A stretch of DNA of 37,748 nucleotides from assembly GCA_020849945.1 (NCBI GenBank), contig JADZFK010000085.1:1-37748 (forward strand), written 5' to 3'. Positions 18,037 through 25,870 of this stretch are shown here, piece by piece. A program made the position numbers and the translations under genes. The stretch's first letter is position 1. Each line of letters starts with the position of its first letter. Source of the DNA: Pirellulales bacterium. Its GTDB lineage: Bacteria > Planctomycetota > Planctomycetia > Pirellulales > Lacipirellulaceae. Below the pieces are notes generated by a model. The model did not search any database and was not told where the DNA came from. It saw only the letters and a list, made by a program, of their open reading frames with translations.

Positions 18037-18153
18037 CCGGCGATACCATCGCCGGCTTTGTGGCGCGCATTAAGCCGGCGATGGCATCGCCCCCCTTCCG
18101 TACACAAAGCCGGCGATGGCATCGCCGCCCTTCCGCGTGGCGATGGCATCGCC
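18037..18153. repeat. Four copies of a GGCGAT-ATCGCC palindrome
   Basis: Units at 18037-18055 (CCGGCGATACCATCGCCGG), 18075-18091, 18110-18127 and 18139-18153 (core GGCGATGGCATCGCC). Each can form a hairpin. The first starts two nt after the lipoprotein stop codon. CCCTTCCG follows units 2 and 3. The block fills the space between two co-directional genes, so it may terminate the first and separate it from the second; it resembles REP-type dispersed palindromes. Confidence 0.85.
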
Positions 18154-18175
18154 GCCCATGTGTTACAATGGGGCC

Positions 18176-18604
18176 ATGCCACGGTTCGTGCTCTTGTATC
18201 ACGATTGCCCCGCTTCGTATGAGCGGCCTTCGCACTGGGACTTCATGCTCGAACATGGCGACGTGCTGCGCACATGGGCGATCTCGGCCTTGCCGTGCGA
18301 TTGGCGAAACGTCCACGTTGCGACGGTCAACTTGGCAGCCTCGTGCCCTGAACTGGGGACGACCAACCTGGTGTTGGCCGTGCCGTTGAGCGACCATCGG
18401 TCGGCGTACCTCGAATACGAGGGCGAACTAAGCCGAGAGCGTGGTCGCGTCTTCCGTCTCGTGGCTGGCACGTACGAGGCGGAAGTCGAACGGCCAGACC
18501 GCTGGCAAGTGCGGCTGAGCAGCGAGGTTCTTGGAGGCCTGATGACGCTTGCTCGGGCCGACCTCACTTCGCCGATGTGGACTCTCGCATACGAGCCGCG
18601 GTAG
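18176..18604 (+). CDS. Stand-alone LigD-type 3'-phosphoesterase-like domain
   Basis: 142 aa from the ATG at 18176. It matches the phosphoesterase module found at the N-terminus of bacterial NHEJ ligase LigD: RFVLLYHD, SHWDFMLEHGDVLRTWAIS (compare LHYDFRLELDGVLKSWAV in LigD) and SDHRSAYLEYEGEL (compare DHPLEYADFEG). In LigD this module trims 3' ends at breaks using Mn, with His/Asp ligands; His20, Asp22 and His74 here occupy equivalent places. The Arg two residues after the Asp in LigD is Met24 here. No ligase or polymerase domain is attached or nearby. TTACAAT lies about seven nt upstream of the ATG, so a leaderless transcript is possible. The 3' end overlaps the convergent gene by 41 nt. Confidence 0.72.
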   Translation: MPRFVLLYHDCPASYERPSHWDFMLEHGDVLRTWAISALPCDWRNVHVATVNLAASCPELGTTNLVLAVPLSDHRSAYLEYEGELSRERGRVFRLVAGTYEAEVERPDRWQVRLSSEVLGGLMTLARADLTSPMWTLAYEPR

Positions 18605-19280
18605 CTGCTGGGACGAAGGGGGCGTTTTCATCGCGTGTGTGGCCAGCGATGTAAAGTTGGTTGTCGTCGAGTTGAATCTCATCGACGAACAGCGGCTTCG
18701 AGGAAGGGAGTTCGACCAGTGCCGTAGGATTGCCCTCATGCTGGGTCCAGCGGATGGGCAGTTTGAGTTTCTGGCACGCTTCCGCGAGATCATCCGCCAA
18801 CTGCATCACGGGCAGCGGCAACGCACCGGCCCGAACCGATTTCAATTGCACGGCCACGGTGCCCGCTTCGGTGAGCGAAACTCCCGCCTCGATCGCAATG
18901 GCCGTTTCCACGCCCCTGGATGTTGTGCGGAAACCGATCGAAAAAGTGTGGGGCGAAATGGCAACTCGCGGTTCCCGGACCTTTTCGACCAGTTGGGGGT
19001 CGGCTCCCTCAAGGAGCTTCGTGGCGAGCCAGCCGTTGATTTGGTCGGCCGTGAAGAGGGCTTGCCAGCGCCCGGGCCGCCGGGCATCGCTGTACAGCGC
19101 CGTGGCACGGCTTTCCATCTCGCGGCTGCCTTGTTCGAGCACGTGGGGAGCCGTTTCAAGAGCCTGCCGGTAGAACGGTTGCACCTGACGGCTTGCGTAG
19201 TAGGCACCGCCGACCACCACTGCAAAGGCAACTGCCAAGGCAGCAAGCACCAGCACGGCAAGGTACCATTTGCGTTTCAT
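18564..19280 (-). CDS. Membrane-anchored protein of unknown function
   Basis: 238 aa from the ATG at 19280; the open frame continues to 19427, but the signal anchor starts MKRKWYLAVLVLAALAVAFA. One N-terminal transmembrane helix (about 5-29) is followed by an extracytoplasmic domain: LFTADQINGWLATKLLEG, a motif common in small anchored planctomycete proteins, then beta-rich segments ISPHTFSIGFRTTSRGVETAIAIEAGVSL and LFVDEIQLDDNQLYIAG, and a Pro/Ala tail. I recognise no named family and assign no function. Its 3' end overlaps the phosphoesterase gene by 41 nt on the opposite strand. Confidence 0.68.
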   Translation of the reverse strand: MKRKWYLAVLVLAALAVAFAVVVGGAYYASRQVQPFYRQALETAPHVLEQGSREMESRATALYSDARRPGRWQALFTADQINGWLATKLLEGADPQLVEKVREPRVAISPHTFSIGFRTTSRGVETAIAIEAGVSLTEAGTVAVQLKSVRAGALPLPVMQLADDLAEACQKLKLPIRWTQHEGNPTALVELPSSKPLFVDEIQLDDNQLYIAGHTRDENAPFVPAATAARMRESTSAK

Positions 19281-19446
19281 CGGCGGCGGATCGTAGCAGT
19301 TGGCTAGATTGGCCGTCAACGCAGGCCAGCGTTGGGTGCATGTGATGCGTGAAGGCACCGGCACCCCGCCGGGGCAAACTTCTCGGGCATTTCCCCAGCC
19401 ACGCCAATCGCAAGATGCATCCCACACTCACCGTGGTCGGCACGTG

Positions 19447-19465
19447 GCATTCGCGGGGCGAATGC
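19447..19465. other. Perfect 8-bp hairpin in a divergent promoter region
   Basis: GCATTCGC-GGG-GCGAATGC. It lies in the 311-nt gap (19281-19591) between the divergent membrane-anchored gene and lysS, 127 nt before the lysS ATG. It could be an operator or an RNA hairpin. Nothing else clear is in this gap apart from one CTCAACC unit at 19570-19576. Confidence 0.4.
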
Positions 19466-19591
19466 GATAGCATGGCAGCACGCAGGAAACTGCCTTGACG
19501 GCGTGCTACCACTCACTAGAATCCCACGTTCCCGCCGGTTCGAGTTCCTACCTTGCTCGGCCCCACCCCCTCAACCGACTTTCCTTCCCGT

Positions 19592-21172
19592 ATGAGTTCT
19601 TCCGTGACCGATCAGCCGTCCACAACGTCGTCGAACGCTCATTGGGAGTCGGCCCGGCGGGAGAAACTCGAACGAATAGCCCAATTGGGGATCGATCCGT
19701 GGGGTTCGCGGTTCGATGGCCACGCCGCGATTGCCGATGTTCGTGCCCGGGCGGGCGAAATTGTGTTTCACGCGCAGGATGGTCGATCGATTGCAATCCC
19801 CGATCCTGCCGAGGCGAGCGAGGGTGTTGATTTCCGCAGTTGGCTGGCCAACCTCGGCCCGGGCGAAATGGCAGGCCCGCAGGTGCGAGTCGCCGGGCGG
19901 ATCGTGCTCCATCGCGATAAGGGGAAGCTCCAGTTCATCGATATCCGCGACATGACGGGGCAGATTCAATTGTTTGTCGGCCAACAGCAAGTGGGGGCCG
20001 ACTGGGAACTCGCGCAGTGTTTCGATTTGGGCGATATAATTGGCGTCGATGGGGAGCTTCGCCGCACGAAGACCGGCGAGCTTTCGATCTTTGCGCAGCG
20101 CCTTACCCTGCTGTGCAAGAGCTTGGCAGCCCCGCCCGAGAAGCATCACGGACTGACGGATCCGGAACTACGCCAGCGATTGCGATACCTCGACCTGACC
20201 TACGGCGAAGGCGTGATGCCGCGGTTCCTGAACCGCACGAAGATTATCCGTTCGATTCGTAACACGCTTTATGAGCGAGGTTTTCTTGAGGTCGAGGGGC
20301 CGACGCTTCACTCGATCGCCGGTGGGGCGGCCGCCCGGCCGTTCAAAACCCATCACAACGCGCTCGATATCGATCTTTACATGCGGATCGCGCTCGAACT
20401 GCACCTGAAACGGCTGATGGTCGGCGGCATGGAACGGGTGTACGAACTCGGCCGAGTCTACCGCAACGAAGGCATCAGCCACCGCCACAACCCCGAGTTC
20501 ACGATGCTTGAGGCCTACCAAGCCTACGGTAACTACCGCTCGATGATGGACCTGACCGAAGCGATCGTGGTGGAGGCGATTCGAGCGACGGGCCAGCCCC
20601 TGGTACTGACCTGGGGAACGCAGACGATCGACTTCACGCCCCCCTTTGCTCGCAAGACTTACGACGAGTTATTCCGCGAGGTCCTGGGAATCGACGCGAC
20701 CGACGCGGCGGCCGTCGCTGCCGCGGCCGAAAAGCTGGGGCTGGATACGGCGGGCCGCCACCCCGACGTAATCAAGAGCGACGTGTTCGAGGCGAAGATC
20801 GAGAAGACCCTCGTGGGGCCTGTTTTTGTGATGGATTACCCGGCCAGCATCTGCCCGCTGACGAAGCGTAAGTCCGAGAACCCGGCAGTCGCCGAGCGAT
20901 TCGAGCTGTTGGTGCAGGGGATGGAAATCGCCAACGCCTACACCGAACTCAACGACCCCGACCTGCAAGAGAAGTTATTCCAAACGCAACTTGCCGGTTT
21001 GGCGGAAGAGGATTCGATGGCAAAGATGGATAATGATTTTATTCGCGCCTTACGCCACGGCATGCCGCCTGCCGGCGGTCTGGGGCTTGGCATCGACCGG
21101 CTGGTGATGCTCCTAACGAACACGCAATCGATTAGGGATGTGATACTGTTTCCGTTGTTAAGGCCGGAATAA
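19592..21172 (+). CDS. lysS: Lysyl-tRNA synthetase, class II
   Basis: 526 aa from the ATG at 19592. An OB-fold anticodon-binding domain (about 80-190: VRVAGRIVLHRDKGKLQFIDIRDMTGQIQLF) is followed by the class II catalytic core: motif 1 region MPRFLNRTKIIRSIRNTLYERGFLEVEGPTL, GGAAARPFKTHHNALD, motif 2 RVYRNEGISHRHNPEFTMLEAYQAY and motif 3 GGLGLGIDRLVMLLTN. It charges tRNA-Lys in the cytoplasm. The N-terminus is slightly extended (about 18 Ser/Thr-rich residues). The frame opens earlier at 19553, but that part is pyrimidine-rich leader with one CTCAACC heptamer and no Shine-Dalgarno. The gene is complete and all motifs are intact. Confidence 0.95.
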   Translation: MSSSVTDQPSTTSSNAHWESARREKLERIAQLGIDPWGSRFDGHAAIADVRARAGEIVFHAQDGRSIAIPDPAEASEGVDFRSWLANLGPGEMAGPQVRVAGRIVLHRDKGKLQFIDIRDMTGQIQLFVGQQQVGADWELAQCFDLGDIIGVDGELRRTKTGELSIFAQRLTLLCKSLAAPPEKHHGLTDPELRQRLRYLDLTYGEGVMPRFLNRTKIIRSIRNTLYERGFLEVEGPTLHSIAGGAAARPFKTHHNALDIDLYMRIALELHLKRLMVGGMERVYELGRVYRNEGISHRHNPEFTMLEAYQAYGNYRSMMDLTEAIVVEAIRATGQPLVLTWGTQTIDFTPPFARKTYDELFREVLGIDATDAAAVAAAAEKLGLDTAGRHPDVIKSDVFEAKIEKTLVGPVFVMDYPASICPLTKRKSENPAVAERFELLVQGMEIANAYTELNDPDLQEKLFQTQLAGLAEEDSMAKMDNDFIRALRHGMPPAGGLGLGIDRLVMLLTNTQSIRDVILFPLLRPE

Positions 21173-21175
21173 GTC

Positions 21176-21305
21176 GTTGGGCGTTAGTCGTTAGTCTTTT
21201 GTCGTTAGGTATGCTGACAAGTCATTCGACGAACGACTCCTATAAAAACACCTAACGCCAAACGACTTATCCCTAACGACCAACGGCTAACGACTAACGC
21301 CCAAC
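21176..21305. repeat. Paired inverted heptamer arrays (CGTTAG family)
   Basis: Left arm from 21176 with heptamers GCGTTAG, TCGTTAG, TCTTTTG, TCGTTAG in register to 21208; right arm of CCTAACG-like heptamers from 21251 to 21305. The outer 19 nt of each arm (21176-21194 and 21287-21305) are perfect inverted complements. It fills the lysS-permease gap and begins four nt after the lysS stop. Confidence 0.88.
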
Positions 21306-21329
21306 ACCGTTCTCCCAAGGAAGGGACCC

Positions 21330-22865
21330 ATGTACAAACTTCTGCTTTGCTGGCGATACCTGCGTACACGTTACATTGCGCTGGCTTCGATCATTAGCGT
21401 GATGTTGGGCGTGGCGACGATGATTGTCGTGAATGCCGTGATGGAAGGCTTCACGCACGAGATGAAGGACCGGATTCACGGCATCCTTTCCGATCTTGTA
21501 TTCGAGAGCCAATCGCTCGATGGGTTCCCCGATGCCGATCGGCGGATGGCGGAGATTCGCAAAGTGGCGGGGCCGTATATCGAGGGGATGTCGCCCACGG
21601 TACACGTGCCGGCGATGCTGGGTTACTCGGTGGGCAGCCAGTACATGACCCGCCAAATCACAGTCATCGGGGTCGATGAAGCCACGTATGCCAGCGTGAG
21701 TGATTTTGGCCAGTTCCTTCAGCACCCGGAAAATCGAAAGAAGCTTGGCTTCGAGCTGAAACGCAACGGGTACGATACCATCGACCATCAGGCGACGGAC
21801 CCCAGCAAACTCTTGCCGCGGGTCGATATGCAGGGTGCAGGATGGGATTATCGACAGCGTAAGGCCCGCTACATGTCGAACGTAGAAGTCAAGCAGGGAG
21901 CGCTCGAGGGCAATCCATTTCAAGCGGCGACGACCGGAACCGCTGGGGATGCCGCAACCAATGGAACAACCGCGAACGAGGGCGGCACGCGGTTCGACCC
22001 GGCCGCCGAACAGCACACGGGCGCGGTGCTCGGGATTGGTTTGTGCGCGTACCGAACGCTCGAAGGAGCCGACGGGTTCCTGGCCTTGCCCGGCGATGAT
22101 GTGGAAATCAGCTATCCCACCGCGGGCAAGCCACCCAAGGTGCTCAGCTCGAAGTTCACGATCGTGGATTTCTACGAAAGCAAGATGAATGAATACGATT
22201 CGAGCTTCGTGTTCGTGCCGATCCGCAAGTTGCAAGAAATACGCGGAATGATCGACCCCACGACGAAGATTGCGAACTGCAACGCGATACAGATTCGGCT
22301 TAAGCAGGGGGTGGACCTCAACATGGTGCGCGACCTATTGCGATCCAGCTTCCCGCCGCAAGTGTTCAAGATCAGCTCGTGGCAAGATAAGGAAGGTGCC
22401 CTGCTGGCCGCCGTGCAGATGGAAACGGCCGTGCTCAACGTACTGCTGTTCCTGATCATTGCGGTGGCCGGGTTCGGCATCTTGGCGATCTTTTTCATGA
22501 TCGTGGTGGAGAAGACCCGCGACATCGGCATCCTGAAATCGCTCGGTGCGACGGGCCGCGGAATCATGGGGATATTCCTGGGTTACGGACTCAGCCTGGG
22601 CGTTGTCGGCGCGAGTGTTGGGTTGGGGCTGGGGCTGCTGTTTGTGCGGTACATCAATGAAATTGCCGATCTGCTCGGCAAGATCACGGGCCAACCCGTG
22701 TTCGATCCTTCCATCTACTACTTCCAAAAAATACCCACGATCGTGGAATGGCACACGGTAACATGGGTCGTGCTCGGCGCGATGGCAATTGCCATTCTGG
22801 CCAGCATCTTACCGGCGCGGCGTGCCGCGCGACTTCACCCGGTCGAGGCCCTCCGTTATGAATGA
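21330..22865 (+). CDS. ABC transporter permease, LolC/LolE-MacB type
   Basis: 511 aa; AAGGAAGGG lies five nt before the ATG. The topology is that of the FtsX/MacB family: one N-terminal helix (about 16-40, IALASIISVMLGVATMIVV), a large periplasmic domain, then three C-terminal helices (about 370-395, 415-445, 470-490) ending in LHPVEALRYE. The opening YKLLLCWRYLRTRYIALASIISVMLGV resembles LolC/LolE, which release lipoproteins from the inner membrane. The substrate cannot be proved here. The periplasmic domain holds a low-complexity Thr/Ala/Gly patch (TTGTAGDAATNGTTA near 206-222). It overlaps the downstream ATPase start by eight nt, so the two are translationally coupled partners. Confidence 0.87.
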   Translation: MYKLLLCWRYLRTRYIALASIISVMLGVATMIVVNAVMEGFTHEMKDRIHGILSDLVFESQSLDGFPDADRRMAEIRKVAGPYIEGMSPTVHVPAMLGYSVGSQYMTRQITVIGVDEATYASVSDFGQFLQHPENRKKLGFELKRNGYDTIDHQATDPSKLLPRVDMQGAGWDYRQRKARYMSNVEVKQGALEGNPFQAATTGTAGDAATNGTTANEGGTRFDPAAEQHTGAVLGIGLCAYRTLEGADGFLALPGDDVEISYPTAGKPPKVLSSKFTIVDFYESKMNEYDSSFVFVPIRKLQEIRGMIDPTTKIANCNAIQIRLKQGVDLNMVRDLLRSSFPPQVFKISSWQDKEGALLAAVQMETAVLNVLLFLIIAVAGFGILAIFFMIVVEKTRDIGILKSLGATGRGIMGIFLGYGLSLGVVGASVGLGLGLLFVRYINEIADLLGKITGQPVFDPSIYYFQKIPTIVEWHTVTWVVLGAMAIAILASILPARRAARLHPVEALRYE

Positions 22866-23778
22866 TCAAAACTCCAAGTCGGCATCGAATGGCCCTCACG
22901 GGTTGAACCTTTCCGAGATGCAGTTGGCTCCGCGTTCCAACACGCGAGGCGAATTCGGTTCGCCCGGGCTCGATCGCCCGCCACTCGTTCCGCCCGTTCA
23001 TAGGCCCCACCGCGAGCTGGCTTCGCCGCATAGCCCGGTGTTGCAGCAGTTGGCATTTTCCCAACTTCAATACGGCACCGCCGCGGCCGAAATGTTGGCC
23101 GCGCATTACGTGCGCAAGAGTTATCGCAAGGGGGCGATCGTGATTCCCGTGCTGCAGGGTGTCGAGTTTTCGGTCAACGAAGGCGAGTTCGTGTCGATCA
23201 TCGGCCCGAGCGGCTGTGGAAAGACAACACTCCTTCACCTGCTTGCCACGCTCGATGCCCCGGACTCGGGTGAGATTTGCTTCGAGAGGCACCGGATCGA
23301 CAACGTTCCTTCCGCCGGGCGAGATATCCTGCGAAACAAATACTTCGGCATGATCTTTCAGTTCTACCATTTGCTCCCCGAACTCACGACGCTCGAGAAC
23401 GTGCTCGCCCCGGCCATGATCGGCGAAGGTGTGCTCGGCTACCTCCGCCGCCGCGGAGCCTACCGCGAGCGTGCCCGGGAGATGCTCGAATTGGTTGGTT
23501 TGGGCCACCGCCTGCGGCACAAACCCCGCGAACTTTCGGGCGGCGAAATGCAACGCACCGCGATTGCCCGGGCCTTGGTGGCGTCGCCCCGCGTGCTACT
23601 CGCCGACGAACCAACCGGCAACCTCGATAAGCACACGGGCGACGAGATCATGGATATTCTGCGTCGGTTGAACCGCGAGCAGAACCTCACTATAGTCATG
23701 GTGACGCACGATGGCCGCATCGCCGCCCAGGCCGACCGCACCGTGACCCTCGTCGATGGCCGCGTGGTGGCGGCCTGA
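22858..23778 (+). CDS. ABC transporter ATPase, LolD-like, with N-terminal extension
   Basis: 306 aa from the ATG at 22858, which overlaps the permease stop (ATGAATGA). Walker A GPSGCGKTT (116-124), Q-loop FQFYHLLPELTTLENV, signature LSGGEMQRTAIARAL, Walker B VLLADEPTGNLD and H-loop VTHD are all intact. It powers the permease encoded upstream, probably lipoprotein or hydrophobic-substrate export. Odd: about 80 Pro/Ser/His-rich residues precede the usual LolD start, where MLAAHYVRKSYRKG (Met79, position 23092) would give a normal-length protein. Which start is used is open: the coupled overlap favours 22858, family length favours 23092. Confidence 0.88.
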   Translation: MNDQNSKSASNGPHGLNLSEMQLAPRSNTRGEFGSPGLDRPPLVPPVHRPHRELASPHSPVLQQLAFSQLQYGTAAAEMLAAHYVRKSYRKGAIVIPVLQGVEFSVNEGEFVSIIGPSGCGKTTLLHLLATLDAPDSGEICFERHRIDNVPSAGRDILRNKYFGMIFQFYHLLPELTTLENVLAPAMIGEGVLGYLRRRGAYRERAREMLELVGLGHRLRHKPRELSGGEMQRTAIARALVASPRVLLADEPTGNLDKHTGDEIMDILRRLNREQNLTIVMVTHDGRIAAQADRTVTLVDGRVVAA

Positions 23779-23830
23779 ACCTGGGCGGGGCAAGCCGTGT
23801 CGGATTCCTGGCTTCAGTTGGAGAACTATT

Positions 23831-24002
23831 CTTACCACTGAGACACAGACGACACGGAGGAGAAATGGTCAATGTAAATGTGTCAGTTGCTAATGGCTTT
23901 TTCAGACGTGTTACTTCCCCTTTCTGATTGGCCAATTTCAAATGACCAATGACAACTCGATCTCTGTATTGCTCCGTGCTCTCTGTGCCTCTCTGTGGTA
24001 AG
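23831..24002. repeat. Paired inverted nonamer-type arms (ACAGAG/CACGGAG family)
   Basis: Left arm 23831-23860 (CTTACCACTGAGACACAG...) and right arm 23972-24002 (CTCCGTGCTCTCTGTGCC...) are imperfect inverted complements about 110 nt apart. The units are spaced 9 nt. A second, weaker pair lies inside (AATGGTCA near 23864 and TGACCAAT near 23943). The right arm ends nine nt before the aminotransferase ATG. Confidence 0.8.
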
Positions 24003-24010
24003 TCTCAAAT

Positions 24011-24868
24011 ATGTCGCGCCAGATATATATCAACGGTAAGTTCTATCCGCAGGAAGACGCCAAGATCAGCGTCTACGATCACGGCTTGCTGTACGGCGAT
24101 GGCGTGTTCGAAGGCCTGCGAGCTTACAACGGCAATGTGTTTCGGTTGCACGAACACATTAAGCGACTGTATGAATCGGCGAAGGCGATCCTGCTTGACA
24201 TACCGATGGCTGCCGAAAAGATGTGCGACGCGGTGAACGAAACCGTCCGCGCCAATCGGCTGGAGAACGGATATATCCGGCTCGTCGTTACACGCGGAAG
24301 CGGCTCGCTAGGGCTGGACCCCAACCGTTGCAGCAACCCGCAGGTTATTATCATTGCCGATTCCATTTCACTCTACCCGCAAGAGATGTACGACAACGGG
24401 CTGGAGATCGTCACGGTCAGCGTGCAGCGGATGCACCCGGCGGCTCTTAGTCCACGGATCAAGTCGCTCAACTACCTCAACAATATTCTTGCCAAACTCG
24501 AAGGGCTGAAGGCCGGCTGCGTGGAGTCGCTCATGCTCAACCACAAAGGCGAAGTGGCCGAATGCACGGGCGACAATATCTTCCTCGTGCGCGGCGGCGA
24601 ACTTTGGACCCCGCCGCTGGAGGCGGGCATTTTGGAAGGCATCACACGCGACGCGGTCATCGAATGTGCCCGCGATGCAGGCATTGCCGTTCGCGAGCAG
24701 CCGCTTACGAAGCACGATGTGTATATCGCCGACGAGTGTTTTCTGACCGGCACGGCAGCCGAGGTCATTCCGGTCGTCAAAGTCGATAGCCGCACGATCG
24801 GCACCGGCGCACCGGGTCCCGTCACCCGCGATCTCGAACAGCGATTCAAGCGATTGACGCAAGCGTAA
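24011..24868 (+). CDS. ilvE: Branched-chain amino acid aminotransferase (class IV)
   Basis: 285 aa, start MSRQIYINGKFYPQEDAKISVYDHGLLYGDGVFEGLRAY, the standard fold-type IV beginning. The PLP lysine is Lys151 in RIKSLNYLNNILAK. YIRLVVTRGSGSLGLDP and EVAECTGDNIFLV are the cofactor and substrate-binding blocks, and LTGTAAEVIPVV near the end carries the phosphate-binding part. It transfers amino groups between glutamate and branched-chain 2-oxo acids in the cytoplasm. Length and order are normal for IlvE; a D-amino-acid transaminase or aminodeoxychorismate lyase is less likely given EGLRAYNG and GTAAEV. No Shine-Dalgarno is present; the leader is the right arm of the preceding inverted repeat. 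Confidence 0.9.
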   Translation: MSRQIYINGKFYPQEDAKISVYDHGLLYGDGVFEGLRAYNGNVFRLHEHIKRLYESAKAILLDIPMAAEKMCDAVNETVRANRLENGYIRLVVTRGSGSLGLDPNRCSNPQVIIIADSISLYPQEMYDNGLEIVTVSVQRMHPAALSPRIKSLNYLNNILAKLEGLKAGCVESLMLNHKGEVAECTGDNIFLVRGGELWTPPLEAGILEGITRDAVIECARDAGIAVREQPLTKHDVYIADECFLTGTAAEVIPVVKVDSRTIGTGAPGPVTRDLEQRFKRLTQA

Positions 24869-25013
24869 TCGACCACGAGAAGTGGATTGCTGGTTAGTCT
24901 TTGAGAAGCATCCGCCTTGCGAAAACGGCTTGTTCAGGTCCGCGGCGGCGAAACCGCTGGCTTCCGCCGGCGGCTGCCACTGACTTCACACGTGGCCCTA
25001 CTTGGCAAAAAGT

Positions 25014-25143
25014 CGCCAAGGCACGCGGACTCGCACGAGGGGCGATCTGCTCGGTGGAAATCAGGGTGCTCGGTTGCCGTTTCAACGCAGGTATAGTTCC
25101 CGGGCCGGCTAGATCGGCCGTGCGTTCTCGCTGTGCCTTGGCG
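25014..25143. repeat. Paired inverted arms, CGCCAAGGCAC family
   Basis: CGCCAAGGCAC at 25014-25024 and its exact complement GTGCCTTGGCG at 25133-25143, 108 nt apart, with partly matching flanks. It lies in the 449-nt gap (24869-25317) between the convergent ilvE and XRE genes. I see no coding region in that gap. A short GAGGG/CCCTC-rich segment with hairpin potential is near 25268-25300. Confidence 0.6.
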
Positions 25144-25317
25144 GTGTTCCCATTGCCTGAAAGAGGGGCGAGCTTCCAACAAGCACGGTTGTGTCAGGTT
25201 TCGTCTATAAGACTGTTCTGGATCGGGTAACGGTTCAAGCAAGGCCAAGAATCCGGCGATCCTCGAACCCTCCCCTGGCCCCTCCCTCATAGGGAGGGAC
25301 GTTCTTTGAGCCAAAGG

Positions 25318-25857
25318 TCAATAGGAGGATGGGTCGCCGAAGAAGGAATCGGCAATCGGGTTTTCGGCGATTCGGCCGAGCTCGTTGGGCCCGCGTCGCT
25401 GGCCCACCGAATGCCAGGCGCTAACATCCTTGAGTTCGGGCATCACCTCGATCAGTTGTTGTTCAAGCATCGTGGCGAAGCGGTGGATCGCGCTACTGGT
25501 GGCTGTTTCTTGAATGGCCTTTACCGTTTTCATGATCCGCAACAACCTTGCCCGCGTCAGCACGGGTTCGGAAAGAGGGGCTTCGCTCTCGATGAGCAGG
25601 TCGGCGACGGGAACCTCCAACGCGTGTTGCCACTTGAGCAACTCGGAAAGGAGCAAATCGCAGCCAGGCTCCTCTTGGCGACGAACCTGGTCGATGGAAG
25701 TGTTCATCCGTCGGGCGGCACTTCGCACCGAAATACCCTGCCGCTTCCTGACATCGGCGATTCGGTGATAGAACGTCCGAGGCGGGGGGCCCGGAGATTG
25801 GGGAACCGGTAGGTGGCCGAGTGTGGCATCAAACGACATGTCTTGAGCGATATCCAT
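25318..25857 (-). CDS. XRE-like helix-turn-helix protein
   Basis: 179 aa with a textbook ribosome site (AGGAGG, seven nt before the ATG). Residues about 27-80 resemble an XRE/Cro helix-turn-helix: RTFYHRIADVRKRQGISVRSAARRMNTSIDQVRRQEEPGCDLLLSEL, then WQHALEVPVADLLIE, the usual fifth helix. The rest is helical (LTRARLLRIMKTVKAIQETATSSAIHRFATMLEQQLIEVMPEL) with a loose tail, and could be a dimerisation part. I infer a cytoplasmic DNA-binding regulator. No target is known; the nearest genes are the convergent ilvE and, 627 nt away and divergent, the Cys-rich exported locus, so a regulatory link to the latter is possible but unproven. Confidence 0.72.
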   Translation of the reverse strand: MDIAQDMSFDATLGHLPVPQSPGPPPRTFYHRIADVRKRQGISVRSAARRMNTSIDQVRRQEEPGCDLLLSELLKWQHALEVPVADLLIESEAPLSEPVLTRARLLRIMKTVKAIQETATSSAIHRFATMLEQQLIEVMPELKDVSAWHSVGQRRGPNELGRIAENPIADSFFGDPSSY

Positions 25858-25864
25858 TGTACTG

Positions 25865-25870
25865 CCTCCT
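25865..25870 (-). promoter_or_regulatory. Strong Shine-Dalgarno of the XRE-like gene
   Basis: AGGAGG on the minus strand, spaced seven nt from the ATG at 25857; with flanks it reads TAGGAGGC. It fixes the start codon. Confidence 0.75.

Noticed and set aside
18037-18153. CRISPR array
   Set aside because: The units are self-complementary palindromes with short, unequal spacers, no constant 30-nt class repeat and no cas genes.
17321-18397. 358-codon minus-strand frame across the lipoprotein end and the palindrome cluster
   Set aside because: It runs through a repeat block and over two supported plus-strand genes, and has no recognisable domain.
21294-22235. 313-codon minus-strand frame over the permease
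   Set aside because: Antisense of a gene with clear transmembrane helices and a coupled partner.
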